This document shows, piece by piece, positions 10,005 through 19,274 of a stretch of 64,000 nt of DNA. Origin of the DNA: Shewanella phaeophyticola. GTDB taxonomy: Bacteria; Pseudomonadota; Gammaproteobacteria; Enterobacterales; Shewanellaceae. The stretch lies in the NCBI RefSeq assembly GCF_025398315.1, contig NZ_JAODOQ010000001.1, positions 1,240,001 to 1,304,000 on the forward strand, in the 5' to 3' direction. Made by a program: the position numbers and the translations under genes. Under the pieces are notes generated by a model, which was not told where the DNA came from, ran no database searches, and worked only from the letters and a program-made list of their open reading frames with translations. Within the stretch, counting starts at the first letter, position 1. Each line of letters starts with the position of its first letter.

Positions 10005-10907
10005 ATGAGTAAACTCGACTACAAATTACTGCAAGCATTGAGTTGTGTGATAAAAGAGCAAAGCTTTGAACGAGCTGCCAATGTATTGTGTTTGTCGCAA
10101 TCAGCGGTGTCACAAAGGATTAAGCAGTTAGAACAGCAGCTGGCTCAATCTGTTGTAATCCGAAGTCATCCAATTCGCGCTACGGCGTTAGGTCAGCAAC
10201 TTTTAAGGCATTATTATCAAGTCGTACAGCTTGAGGCAGAATTATTGCCAAGTGTAATGCCTAATGCGCCATTAACCCCGTTAACATTGCATATTGCCAC
10301 CAATGCGGATTCTCTGGCGACCTGGCTTATTCCGGCGATTGCCCCTTTAATTAAAAAGCATCTATTAGAAGTCAATTTATTGATTGAAGATGAGGAACGC
10401 ACTCTTGAACGGCTCAAAGATGGCCAATCATTTGGAGCGATAGCCGTACAAGATGTGGCGATAAAAGGGTGCCAGTTAACGCGATTAGGCAAGGTTAATT
10501 ATATTGTTGTTGCGACGCCAGAGTTTGTTGAACGTTACTTTTATGATGGGATAAATGCGCAAACGTTAATGCGGGCACCAGGGATAGCCTTTGATCATAA
10601 AGACAATATGCACACCCGTTTTATTGAGCAACATTTTGGTTTAGAAGATGGCCAATACCCACTCCATGCCGTGCGGTCATCAGAAGCCTTCATTAATATG
10701 GCTAAACACGGCGCTGCTTATTGTTTAGCCCCACAGTTACAAGTGAGCAATGAGCTAGCCAGTGGAGAGTTAGTACAGATCTTGCCAGACAAAATCATTG
10801 AAGAGACACTGTATTGGCACCATTGGATTTTACTCAAGGGAGTTTATAAAGAAGTCTCTGACGCGATCATATCCTATGCCCAGCAAGTATTGGCTAACCA
10901 TGACTAA
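10005..10907 (+). CDS. argP: LysR family regulator ArgP (IciA)
   Basis: A 300-residue LysR-type activator: N-terminal winged HTH (LLQALSCVIKEQSFERAANVLCLSQSAVSQRIKQLE is the recognition region in part) and a C-terminal effector domain. I choose ATG 10005 (MSKLDYKLL), preceded by AAAAGG with 8-base spacing, over an upstream TTG at 9984. ArgP in E. coli senses lysine/arginine and activates argO, which is divergent here. The last 14 bases overlap the convergent 3' end of bioA. The call is supported by both sequence type and synteny. Confidence 0.85.
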   Translation: MSKLDYKLLQALSCVIKEQSFERAANVLCLSQSAVSQRIKQLEQQLAQSVVIRSHPIRATALGQQLLRHYYQVVQLEAELLPSVMPNAPLTPLTLHIATNADSLATWLIPAIAPLIKKHLLEVNLLIEDEERTLERLKDGQSFGAIAVQDVAIKGCQLTRLGKVNYIVVATPEFVERYFYDGINAQTLMRAPGIAFDHKDNMHTRFIEQHFGLEDGQYPLHAVRSSEAFINMAKHGAAYCLAPQLQVSNELASGELVQILPDKIIEETLYWHHWILLKGVYKEVSDAIISYAQQVLANHD

Positions 10908-12228
10908 TAAATTGCTGTTTGTTGCCGCTATTTGCAATGCTGCCTGCAACGCTCACCATTGCTGAGGTGAGTTGCGTCAGTTGCGCTGCGCTAATCGTGT
11001 AAGGCGGCATAATATAAATGTATTTATTAAACGGCCTTACCCATACCCCAAGGTCAACAAATGCTTGTTGTAATTGTGCGGTATTGACACTGTTTATCAT
11101 TTCTATCACCCCAACGGCGCCCAATACACGTACATCGTTAACTTGGGCTAAATCAATGACACTGGCGAGCTCTTGTTTTAGTTGGGCTTCAATGGCGTTG
11201 ACTTGTTGTTTCCAGTCACCTTGAAGCAATAAATCTAAACTGGCAGTGGCAGCAGCGCAAGCCAAGGGGTTGCCCATGAATGTAGAGTCGTGCATAAACA
11301 CGCCTGCAGGAGAGTCGCTAATGCCATTAGCGACTTCATCACTGCACAAGGTGGCGGCTAAACTGATGTAACCGCCTGTCAACGCCTTACCTACACATAA
11401 AATATCCGCTTCAATATTAGCGTGCTCATAAGCAAAACATGTTCCGGTGCGGCCAAAGCCGGTGGCAATTTCATCAAGTATTAATAGCACTTGGTATTCA
11501 TCGCATAGGGCTCGCAGCTTAGCTAAATAGGCTGGCGAGTAAAAACGCATTGCGCCTGCACCTTGCATAATCGGCTCTATGATCACCGCGGCAATATCTT
11601 GGTGGTGTTGGCTAAATGCATATTCTAGAGCATCGCTATCGGTTTGATTGAGTGCTTCATTAAATTTCGATGTTGGCGCAGGGATAAACACCTGTTTAGT
11701 GACGTTATTGCCAAACATAGTGTGCATGCCGCCGTCTGGATCGCACACACTCATGGCGGCAAAAGTATCGCCGTGATAACCACTTTTTACCGTCATAATC
11801 CGCTGTTTCTGTGGTTTATTGAGGCCTTGCCAATACTGCAGCGCCATTTTTAGAGCCACTTCAACGGAAATAGAACCTGAGTCGGCCAAAAATACTTTGG
11901 TTAAATTGGCGCTGGTCATTTGCACTAGGCGTTTTGACACTTCAATAGCTGGCTGGTGGGTGATGCCGCCAAACATCACATGGCTTAGGCTTGAAAGTTG
12001 CTGTTGCATGGCCGCTAAAATGGTCGGATGACTATAACCATGCACACATGACCACCATGAACTGGTGCCATCAATTAACACTTCTCCACTGTCTAACGTC
12101 AGCTCGCAACCTTGAGCGGAAACCACACCATACACAGGCAGTGACTGGGTCATAGAGGTATAAGGATGCCAAATATGTTGCTGATCAAAAGTATAATCGA
12201 TAGTGGTATTTGTGTTTGAAAGTGTCAT
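10894..12228 (-). CDS. bioA: Adenosylmethionine-8-amino-7-oxononanoate aminotransferase
   Basis: A 444-residue fold-type I PLP aminotransferase that converts KAPA to DAPA using SAM as amino donor in biotin synthesis. N-terminal HIWHPYTSM is a BioA signature. LILDEIATGFGRTG precedes the PLP lysine in CVGKALTGGY, about residue 280. Length matches the family. It is divergent from bioBFCD across 114 bp, the classical biotin locus layout, so a shared BirA-controlled operator is expected there. The reading frame is intact. Confidence 0.95.
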   Translation of the reverse strand: MTLSNTNTTIDYTFDQQHIWHPYTSMTQSLPVYGVVSAQGCELTLDSGEVLIDGTSSWWSCVHGYSHPTILAAMQQQLSSLSHVMFGGITHQPAIEVSKRLVQMTSANLTKVFLADSGSISVEVALKMALQYWQGLNKPQKQRIMTVKSGYHGDTFAAMSVCDPDGGMHTMFGNNVTKQVFIPAPTSKFNEALNQTDSDALEYAFSQHHQDIAAVIIEPIMQGAGAMRFYSPAYLAKLRALCDEYQVLLILDEIATGFGRTGTCFAYEHANIEADILCVGKALTGGYISLAATLCSDEVANGISDSPAGVFMHDSTFMGNPLACAAATASLDLLLQGDWKQQVNAIEAQLKQELASVIDLAQVNDVRVLGAVGVIEMINSVNTAQLQQAFVDLGVWVRPFNKYIYIMPPYTISAAQLTQLTSAMVSVAGSIANSGNKQQFISHG

Positions 12229-12342
12229 AATTATAGGTGCTCGCTTTTTGACCGCTTGTAAAGGGCGAAGTGTTCGCTGCGTTGACAGTTTACGGGCTCA
12301 GGGTATCCTAGCCAACAGAAAGTCAAAATAAAGGAAAGATCC
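12229..12342. promoter_or_regulatory. Divergent bioA/bioB promoter region with possible BirA operator
   Basis: This 114 bp gap must contain both bio promoters. It holds TTGTAAA (about 12257) and, 25 bases later, GTTTAC (about 12289), which resemble the half-sites of the BirA operator (TTGTAAACC and its complement). The spacing and the outer bases do not fit the E. coli consensus well, so I treat this as a candidate only. AAAGGA before ATG 12343 is the bioB ribosome binding site. Confidence 0.35.
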
Positions 12343-13393
12343 ATGTCGTTAGCTGAAGTTCGTCACGATTGGCAAAAAGCAGAAATTGAAGCATTGTTTG
12401 CATTGCCGATGAATGATTTATTGTTTAAAGCACACAGTATTCATCGTGAAACGTTTGATCCTAACGAAGTGCAGATCAGTCGTCTTTTATCGATTAAAAC
12501 CGGTGCATGCCCTGAGGATTGTAAATACTGTCCTCAAAGCGCGCGTTATGACACCGGGCTTGAGAAAGAACGTTTACTTGAAATTGAAAAAGTATTAACA
12601 GAGGCTAAAAGTGCTAAAGCTGCTGGCGCATCACGGTTTTGTATGGGTGCCGCTTGGCGTAACCCGCGCGATAAAGACATGCCGTATTTAACTCAAATGG
12701 TTAAAGATGTGCGTGCTTTAGGCATGGAAACCTGCATGACCTTAGGTATGTTGTCATCTGAACAAGCCGATCAACTTGCCGATGCGGGTTTAGACTATTA
12801 CAACCACAACCTCGATACCTCGCCAGAATACTATGGCGATGTCATTACCACTCGTACCTACCAAAGCCGCTTAGATACCTTATCGAATGTACGCGCCTCA
12901 GGTATGAAAGTATGCTCTGGTGGTATAGTAGGTATGGGCGAGCAAGCCACTGATCGTGCCGGTTTGCTACAACAGTTAGCCAATTTAGAGCATCATCCAG
13001 ATTCAGTGCCTATCAATATGTTAGTGAAAGTGGCAGGTACACCGTTTGAAAAGTTAGATGATCTTGACCCACTTGAGTTTGTGCGCACCATTGCGGTTGC
13101 ACGTATTTTGATGCCTAAGTCGCGGGTACGTTTATCTGCTGGGCGTGAGAATATGAGCGATGAATTACAATCAATGTGTTTCTTTGCCGGTGCCAATTCA
13201 ATTTTCTACGGTTGTAAGTTACTGACTACGCCAAACCCAGAAGAAAACGATGACATGAGCCTGTTCCGTCGTTTGGGCTTACACCCTGAGCAAGGCGCAA
13301 GCCAATATTGAATCCGACAGTGCATTACTTGCCAAAGCCAGTGCTAAGCAAGATAAGTCTACCAAGCAATTTTACGATGCCGCGGCACTGTAA
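12343..13393 (+). CDS. bioB: Biotin synthase (3' frameshift near 13298)
   Basis: A radical SAM enzyme that inserts sulfur into dethiobiotin. The cluster motif [10 protein letters not shown] is at residues 53-62, with further family motifs [13 protein letters not shown] and [12 protein letters not shown]. The reading frame stops early at 13309-13311 after EQGASQY. In the next frame [18 protein letters not shown] runs to a TAA at 13391-13393, giving the usual ~350 residues. I therefore infer one extra base in GGCGCAAGCC (13294-13303). This resembles the bioC lesion and may be another miscalled GGNCC, but the original bases are less certain here. bioF begins 7 bp later. Confidence 0.88.
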
Positions 13394-13399
13394 TTAGCC

Positions 13400-14566
13400 A
13401 TGGCAAAATCAGATCTGTCAGTAACGGATAACCATCCACTCGCTCAGCGGATAAATACTACCTTGGAGCAATTACACACGACGGGTCTTTTGCGTCAAAG
13501 GCAGGTTAATGGGCTTGTTTCGCAAGCCAAGGTTATTGATTTTAGTCACAATGATTACCTTGGCTTATCTCAAGAGCCTGCGTTAGCTCAAGCCCTTTAC
13601 CAAGGGGCGCAAACATACGGTGTAGGCAGTAGGGCATCGCCATTAGTCAGTGGTTACAGTGTTGCCCATCAACAACTTGAGCAACGCTTATGTGAGCTAA
13701 CGGGTCACCAGGCGTGTATGCTATTTAGCTCAGGTTTTAGTGCCAATAGCGCCTTGATGAAAACACTATTTAATGCTGATGACACAGTGATTGCAGATAA
13801 GTTAGTCCATGCGTCGGTGATTGATGGTTTGAAAGACAGCCAATGCAAAATTAGCCGTTTTTTACATAATGATCTCAGTAGCGCTGCGCGGGCGATTGAG
13901 CGCAACCTAGGCAGCGCAGTGGTGACTGAAAGCGTATTCAGTATGGACGGTGATATCGCCCCCATCACTGAACTTTCAAGTTTATGTCGCGAGCATCACT
14001 GTTGGTTGATTGTTGATGATGCTCATGGCTTTGGTGTGTTACCCAGAGACTTGGTTAACGCAGACAAGGTCGATATTCAAGTGGTCACCTTTGGCAAAGC
14101 ATTAGGTTGCCAGGGCGCGGCCATTTTAGCCTCTCAAAATGTCATTGATTATCTGGTGGCGACAACGCGGGAATATATCTACTCAACGGCGTTATCTCCT
14201 GCTAATGCTCATTTAGCATTAGCGGCGATTAATTGGCAATATTCGCATCCGCAATTGTTAACCCAACTGTTGGCCAATATCGCGCTGTTTAGACAGGTCG
14301 CTACACAAAATCAATTACCGTTAACTGAATCGTTAACGGCTATCCAACCGATTATGGTTGGTGATAATCAACGTGTGATTGCCATTGCAAAGCAGTTAAC
14401 TCAACAAGGTTTTTTGGTGGGGGCAATACGCTCACCTACTGTGCCTAAGGGGCAAGCTCGATTACGGATCACCCTCAATGCACAGCATCAGGCTGACGAT
14501 ATTCGTGCCTTGGTGGCTGCACTCGCATCGCTGATGAATCACAATGATGCAGACACAAATACATGA
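13400..14566 (+). CDS. bioF: 8-amino-7-oxononanoate synthase
   Basis: A 388-residue PLP-dependent alpha-oxoamine synthase that condenses pimeloyl-ACP with alanine to give KAPA. Visible motifs are FSHNDYLGLS near residue 50, GVGSRASPLVSGY, VDDAHGFGVL, and the PLP lysine in VTFGKALGCQGAA (about residue 235). Length and frame are normal. It starts at ATG 13400 just downstream of the restored bioB stop and lies in the bioBFCD operon. Confidence 0.95.
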   Translation: MAKSDLSVTDNHPLAQRINTTLEQLHTTGLLRQRQVNGLVSQAKVIDFSHNDYLGLSQEPALAQALYQGAQTYGVGSRASPLVSGYSVAHQQLEQRLCELTGHQACMLFSSGFSANSALMKTLFNADDTVIADKLVHASVIDGLKDSQCKISRFLHNDLSSAARAIERNLGSAVVTESVFSMDGDIAPITELSSLCREHHCWLIVDDAHGFGVLPRDLVNADKVDIQVVTFGKALGCQGAAILASQNVIDYLVATTREYIYSTALSPANAHLALAAINWQYSHPQLLTQLLANIALFRQVATQNQLPLTESLTAIQPIMVGDNQRVIAIAKQLTQQGFLVGAIRSPTVPKGQARLRITLNAQHQADDIRALVAALASLMNHNDADTNT

Positions 14567-14617
14567 GCACTTTTACACACATTGTAACGACATCAATTTG
14601 GATCACTGAGCAACCTC

Positions 14618-15377
14618 ATGACGTTAGATAATCCACTGGCCAATAAGTTTTCAACTGCGGCAAGCCAATACAAACAGCATGATGTATTGCAACGCTTAAG
14701 TGCGCAAAAATTGTTACAGCAAGCAAATTTAACCGGTACGTTATTGGATGTGGGTGCTGGTGCAGGGTACCGATTTTGGTGCATTTAGTGCGGTTAATCA
14801 GGTTGTGGCAGTCGATATTGCCCATGGGATGCTCACTGAGTTAACCCAACAATTCACAGAGTATTTGCCTTTGTGTAGTGATGCCCAGTCCTTGGGGTTA
14901 CAGCCTGCGTCTGTTGACAGTATTTATTCTAATTTGGCATTGCAGTGGTGCGCCAAATTGCCGCAAGCGTTTTGTGAATTTCAGCGCGTGTTACGCCCAA
15001 ATGGTGAGTGCCATTTGAGTATTGTGGCAGATGGCAGTTTAGCCGAGTTGAAAACCTTAGGTTTTCATGTCAATCAATTCAACTCCGTTTCGGCGTTAAA
15101 ACAAGCATTTATGTCATCGCAAACTCAAAATAATACATGGCAAAGTATTGATATCAAACTTGAAAGTATTCAAGTCTATTTTGATGATTTACGTAGCTTG
15201 CTGTACTCCATTAAAGGGGTTGGGGCGTCATTTGCTCAGCATCAACATAACCCGAACAGACCGTTGTTAACAAAGCAGCAATGGCAACAGCGTGTTGAAT
15301 TATCCAACACGCTGCGTACAGAAAAAGGCATTCCTTTAACATATCAAATCGCGTTTATCCGCGCTAAACGGGGCTAA
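14618..15377 (+). CDS. bioC: Malonyl-ACP O-methyltransferase (frameshifted at 14759-14771)
   Basis: BioC methylates malonyl-ACP so that it can enter fatty-acid elongation towards pimelate. The gene begins at ATG 14618 (MTLDNPLANKFSTAASQY). Its SAM-binding motif I, LLDVGAG, is followed by GGTGCAGGGTACC, where the frame is lost. The downstream frame continues TDFGAFSAVNQVVAVDIAHGML to 15377. Restoring one base gives a GAGPGTDF-type motif, so the original was probably GGTCC(A/G)GGT. The remaining features (AVDIAHGM, SNLALQWC) are typical. Total about 252 residues is normal. It sits between bioF and bioD, and its stop is 4 bp before bioD. Confidence 0.88.
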
Positions 15378-15381
15378 CAGT

Positions 15382-16116
15382 ATGTTGTATTTTGTCACCG
15401 GAACCGACACCGATAGCGGTAAAACCTTAATCTCCGCCGCATTGCTGGCCAAAGCACAAGGGCATAAATGCGGTTTTAAACCCATCGCGTCTGGCTGTGA
15501 GATGAGTGACAGTGGTTTACGCAACAGCGATGCCTTGATGTTAATGGCGCAATCAAACATGGGCTTAGCGTATCATGAGATTAATCCAATCAGTTTTGCC
15601 CCCGCAATTGCGCCTCATATTGCAGCATTGCAGGTCAGTACTGCGTTAAGTGCACAAGGTGTGCTTGAAGCTATGTTCCATCCGGCAATGGTCAATGCCG
15701 ACTTTGCTTTGATTGAAGGGGCTGGTGGCTGGCGTTTACCGTTAGGCAATGGCGAGTACCTATCTGATACGGTTAAATTATTGCAGACTCAGCTTCAACA
15801 AGAGACATCCACTTATGGCAATAGTGTTCAGTTAAGTCCTGCTGTAACGAAAAACACTAAAATTGAAGTCGTTCTGGTGGTGGGGATGAAACTCGGCTGC
15901 TTAAATCATGCGTTGTTAACACAAGAGGCGCTGCTAGCCGATGGTTTGAGTATTGCTGGTTGGGTGGCCAATCAGGTTGATGCCGACATGGCGTTTATTG
16001 ACGAAAACTTGCAAAGTTTACAACAGATGATGCAAGCGCCATTTTTAGGCTATGTGCCACATCTTGCCCATCCTAGCGCCGAAAATGCGGCAGCTTATGT
16101 GCAATTACCTCAATAA
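15382..16116 (+). CDS. bioD: Dethiobiotin synthetase
   Basis: A 244-residue ATP-dependent carboxylase that closes the ureido ring of DAPA to give dethiobiotin. The P-loop GTDTDSGKTL is at residues 6-15 and the conserved IEGAGGWRLPL lies near residue 115. It is the last gene of bioBFCD and begins 4 bp after bioC. An insertion-like stretch around residues 135-160 makes it slightly longer than the E. coli enzyme (about 225 residues). The frame is intact. Confidence 0.93.
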   Translation: MLYFVTGTDTDSGKTLISAALLAKAQGHKCGFKPIASGCEMSDSGLRNSDALMLMAQSNMGLAYHEINPISFAPAIAPHIAALQVSTALSAQGVLEAMFHPAMVNADFALIEGAGGWRLPLGNGEYLSDTVKLLQTQLQQETSTYGNSVQLSPAVTKNTKIEVVLVVGMKLGCLNHALLTQEALLADGLSIAGWVANQVDADMAFIDENLQSLQQMMQAPFLGYVPHLAHPSAENAAAYVQLPQ

Positions 16117-16131
16117 TGATTAAGTTAATAA

Positions 16132-16180
16132 AAAAGCTCAGCGTTGTCATCATAATGATTGATAACAACGCGGAGCTTTG
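16132..16180 (-). terminator. Terminator between bioD and the diguanylate cyclase gene
   Basis: An inverted repeat pairs AAAGCTCAGCGTTGT (from 16133) with ACAACGCGGAGCTTT (to 16179), one mismatch near the base. On the minus strand it is followed by a T-run, so it should end the diguanylate cyclase transcript; it may also act on the converging bio operon. Confidence 0.7.
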
Positions 16181-16216
16181 AGCGTTAAAGAAGACTGTAA
16201 CCGTCATCTTTATTGT

Positions 16217-17242
16217 TTAACTGGAAATTGGCATGACACGGTTCCGGCCAAGGCGTTTTGCCTCATACAATAATTTGTCAGTCGCTTCAATTAATTGAGC
16301 CACATTTTGTTTGGGTTTCCACTCTGCCACACCAAATGAAGCCGTAATCGAATCAATCACTTTGTCGCTACGACGGTCTTTCACACTGAGTTTTTCCAGT
16401 GCTCTGCGGATCCCTTCTGCTAGCTGCCTTGCCACCCTCAATTGGCTACTTGGCACAATAATGGCGAACTCTTCACCACCGAAACGATACAGCTTAATTC
16501 CATCGCGACAAGCTTCCTGGATTCTTTTGGCAACCGTTTTTAAGACCAAGTCTCCCAGCTGATGACCAAAGGTATCGTTAAAGACTTTAAAGTGATCTAT
16601 ATCGATGATAATCAAGCATGTGCCTGTTGGCGATAAATCAATTTGTGCTTCAATATCGTGATTAAATGCGCGTCGATTCAATACATTGGTTAAGGCATCA
16701 AATAACATGTCTTTTTCAGACTCTGCTAAACGAGTTTTTAATGTGTCAATTTCAGACTGAGCTTTAAGGAGTTGTTCTGTAAAGCTTTCAGTGCTTGAAC
16801 GGATACTAGAAGATTCTTTTACAATACTTCTAACAACCCCAATAACTTGCTCAAGCGAAAAGCCTTTGGTTTCCAAATCACTTAATTTTTTAAAATCTTT
16901 GTCTATTTGGGTTTGAAATGTTTCAGTGTCTAAATTGGTGTCTATTAATGATTGAGACAGTTCACATACCATGGCATCTAAATTTTTACGCATTTCGCGT
17001 ACATCTAACTCGACCGGATCTGCCACATGTTTTCGATATAACAATTCACTGGTAACAGGCGAGCATGTTTGATTCTGTTTTATAGCTGTATCGAGTTCTT
17101 GATTTAACAATGGGTTTTGCTCGCCAACATATGCATACCAAAGTGCGTAGTTTGTTGGCGTGGTCGGGATTTTATACTTGAGCATTAACGGAACCGCTCT
17201 TTTCAGATTGGCAGCAGCGGTTTGTAATAACGTATTAGACAT
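16217..17242 (-). CDS. GGDEF diguanylate cyclase
   Basis: A cytoplasmic protein that should make cyclic di-GMP. The C-terminal GGDEF domain (about residues 175-340) has an intact active site, RFGGEEFAI, and DIDHFKVFNDTFGH for metal and nucleotide binding. I see no RxxD inhibitory site five residues before GGEEF. The N-terminal 170 residues are helical (KYKIPTTPTNYALWYAYVGEQNP), a sensor type found in many Shewanella and Vibrio cyclases, with a predicted coiled coil before the GGDEF domain. The start at 17242 (MSNTLLQ) follows GAGG; an in-frame ATG four codons upstream is less well placed. It is a lone gene. Confidence 0.9.
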   Translation of the reverse strand: MSNTLLQTAAANLKRAVPLMLKYKIPTTPTNYALWYAYVGEQNPLLNQELDTAIKQNQTCSPVTSELLYRKHVADPVELDVREMRKNLDAMVCELSQSLIDTNLDTETFQTQIDKDFKKLSDLETKGFSLEQVIGVVRSIVKESSSIRSSTESFTEQLLKAQSEIDTLKTRLAESEKDMLFDALTNVLNRRAFNHDIEAQIDLSPTGTCLIIIDIDHFKVFNDTFGHQLGDLVLKTVAKRIQEACRDGIKLYRFGGEEFAIIVPSSQLRVARQLAEGIRRALEKLSVKDRRSDKVIDSITASFGVAEWKPKQNVAQLIEATDKLLYEAKRLGRNRVMPISS

Positions 17243-17408
17243 TAAGTGCCTCATGAGCAGGGCTATGAACAGACATTAAAGTGATGGGGGTATAATAAAA
17301 TGTATAGTAGGACATTATCATTTAACTGATCACAAAAAAAGCATTACAAGATGCTCATTAGTGCTAAAAGTGGGTGATTAGAATGCGTAAGAGACCGCAA
17401 ACATAGGA

Positions 17409-18290
17409 TCAGGTGAAACTGTAGTTGATATTATGATCAAAGGTTCTTAATTCGGCGTCGTTCAGTTTACGTTTTTTTTCAATGCTAATGTCGACATCAT
17501 AATAATTATAGGCAAATTTTAATGACCAATTTTCACAAAATTTAGCTTGTACCCCTAAACGCACGTCAAGCAATGAACCGTCTACATCATCATACTCAAT
17601 GGCAAAATATTGTGTATGGGCATAAAGCTCCCAACCAGAATACAACTCATAGGCAGCATACATTCCAATATTGGGAAGCGGGGCGGTAAAGCTATCGTCA
17701 ACAACCTCAGGGGTGTCAGCAACATTACTGCATAAGCTGGTTAAGTCGGTGCCAGGAATACATGTACCAATCGTGCCTTTAAACGAGGCTTCGATGAACA
17801 TTGTGTGTATCCCAACTGAAAACCCTACAGAGTAGTTGGTTCCTTGCCAAACATCATAGCCATAGCCAATACGTAAAATATCGATATTTAATTCGGTATT
17901 TAATTTGGCACCGACTTCTATTAGATAGTCTTTACCGTCAATATCTTCAAGAATAAAGTCTTGGCTGATGGAGTTGTTATCTGCTTGTCGATCTAACGAT
18001 TTCCAATCAATGTATAGATTATGGCGTTGGTTAAAGGCATATTTGAATTCAAAATAAGGTAAGTATTGTTCTTCTGCGAGTAAAAATTCATCTTCAAAAT
18101 CAATGGGGAAGGTGCCGCCATTTTGAGGGTTAGTGACAATAATGTTTGAATCGGAATTAGCATAAAATACACCTATGTCGAAGGTGTATGTATCGGTTTC
18201 TGTTGATGTATGGTTATTGTAGTTACTGGCTGCGTATGCAACCGGACTCCACAAAACCAACATAACAAAATAAAAAAAGGGTCTAATCAT
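17409..18290 (-). CDS. Putative outer-membrane beta-barrel protein
   Basis: A 293-residue protein with a signal peptide (cleavage near VAYAAS) and alternating hydrophobic/aromatic strands ending in an aromatic-rich NHNINYSFT, typical of an outer-membrane barrel. Two cysteines in GTCIPGTDLTSLC could form a loop disulfide. It resembles legionella-type pore-forming outer-membrane families in general pattern, but I do not recognise a specific family or ligand. It stands alone between the diguanylate cyclase and a 447 bp non-coding gap. Confidence 0.65.
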   Translation of the reverse strand: MIRPFFYFVMLVLWSPVAYAASNYNNHTSTETDTYTFDIGVFYANSDSNIIVTNPQNGGTFPIDFEDEFLLAEEQYLPYFEFKYAFNQRHNLYIDWKSLDRQADNNSISQDFILEDIDGKDYLIEVGAKLNTELNIDILRIGYGYDVWQGTNYSVGFSVGIHTMFIEASFKGTIGTCIPGTDLTSLCSNVADTPEVVDDSFTAPLPNIGMYAAYELYSGWELYAHTQYFAIEYDDVDGSLLDVRLGVQAKFCENWSLKFAYNYYDVDISIEKKRKLNDAELRTFDHNINYSFT

Positions 18291-18737
18291 TGAAACTCCG
18301 CATTTAATTTTTATGTCACAAGATATGCGTCTTCATATGATGCTGCTACCGTATTTGAGACTGAATGTATCTATTTGCAACAATAGCCAAAGGGTGGTAG
18401 CCATCAAATTGTGTTGTCATAAACATCAAGCAAAATAAACACGGTAATCTGTTCAGCCAACATATTAGCAGTTTGTCATTAAATGTGAAGTAATTGTGTC
18501 TAAACATTGCGTTAAATCATACTTTACCGTAATAGTTTGACCTTAAGGGTTTAAAAGTAACATTTATCGACTGAAAGTAGAGAGAATGAGGGTGTCAGAG
18601 CATTGGCGGATTGAGTCTCATAGACGGTTTTATGACAAAAATAAAAAAGTAGAGCAAAAATGACTCTACTTTTTCATTTTAGATGTTAAGGTTATGTTGC
18701 AACTTGTAAGAGGTTGTTTTAGACAGTTAAATCCAAT
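18291..18737. other. Non-coding gap between OM protein gene and maoP
   Basis: This 447 bp AT-rich stretch is upstream of the outer-membrane protein gene and downstream of maoP. Apart from the maoP terminator at 18644-18674, I see no open frame, RNA gene or clear operator. It must contain the promoter of the minus-strand outer-membrane protein gene near 18300-18400. Confidence 0.5.
18644..18674 (-). terminator. maoP terminator
   Basis: An 11-bp perfect stem, AAAAAGTAGAG (18644-18654) with CTCTACTTTTT (18664-18674), closed over a 9-base loop with A/T runs on both sides. It lies 64 bp after the maoP stop on the minus strand and could work in both directions. Confidence 0.75.
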
Positions 18738-19166
18738 TTATTCTGATTCATCGTTGTCAGCTGAATCGTCTTCTACATCGTCAAATTCAATTTCAACCTT
18801 TGGGCTTGTTGGAGTATGTACCGTCCCGACTACAGCATAAAAGGGCTTACCTTTGGCTAGGCGACAGTATTTAGCCCATAACAATTCCATCGGGGTTGAT
18901 GGTGCCATTTTACCTTGTAAAACCTGTACAAATTGGTCTTCATCTACATTACAAGGCAACTGAGTAGCGTCAGCTAAATTTTTCATTGCTTGACCGTGTT
19001 GTTCAAGCAAGTCGGCTTCCTTACTGGTAAAATCACCGCAGCGCTTAAAGCCTTTAGGGAAATTAGCGTCATCATAGAAGCGTTTAGTCGATCGGAAACT
19101 GTCGCTTGATCCATTGGCTTGAGCTTCAATAGCTTGTTTAGCATTGACAAATGATTGCTGAGACAT
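18738..19166 (-). CDS. maoP: MaoP (YifE/DUF413) macrodomain Ori organisation protein
   Basis: A 142-residue protein of the DUF413 family. FRSTKRFYDDANFPKGFKRCGDFT and LEQHGQAM near the middle match the E. coli MaoP/YifE type, followed by an acidic tail (DDVEDDSADNDESE). In E. coli, MaoP works with the nearby maoS site to organise the Ori macrodomain. Divergent synteny with an hdfR-like LysR gene is the same as in E. coli and supports the call. Cytoplasmic or nucleoid location is expected. Confidence 0.85.
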   Translation of the reverse strand: MSQQSFVNAKQAIEAQANGSSDSFRSTKRFYDDANFPKGFKRCGDFTSKEADLLEQHGQAMKNLADATQLPCNVDEDQFVQVLQGKMAPSTPMELLWAKYCRLAKGKPFYAVVGTVHTPTSPKVEIEFDDVEDDSADNDESE

Positions 19167-19274
19167 GGCTAATACCTTCTAGATTATGAGATATAAAGAT
19201 TTTCAACTGGAGTATTGGCTAGTATTATCATTTTTAAAATCAAAATATTTTGCCCTTAATGGTGAACAATTTTT

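Noticed and set aside
16311..16562. Short frames opposite the diguanylate cyclase and other genes
   Set aside because: Antisense shadows of conserved coding regions without initiation signals.
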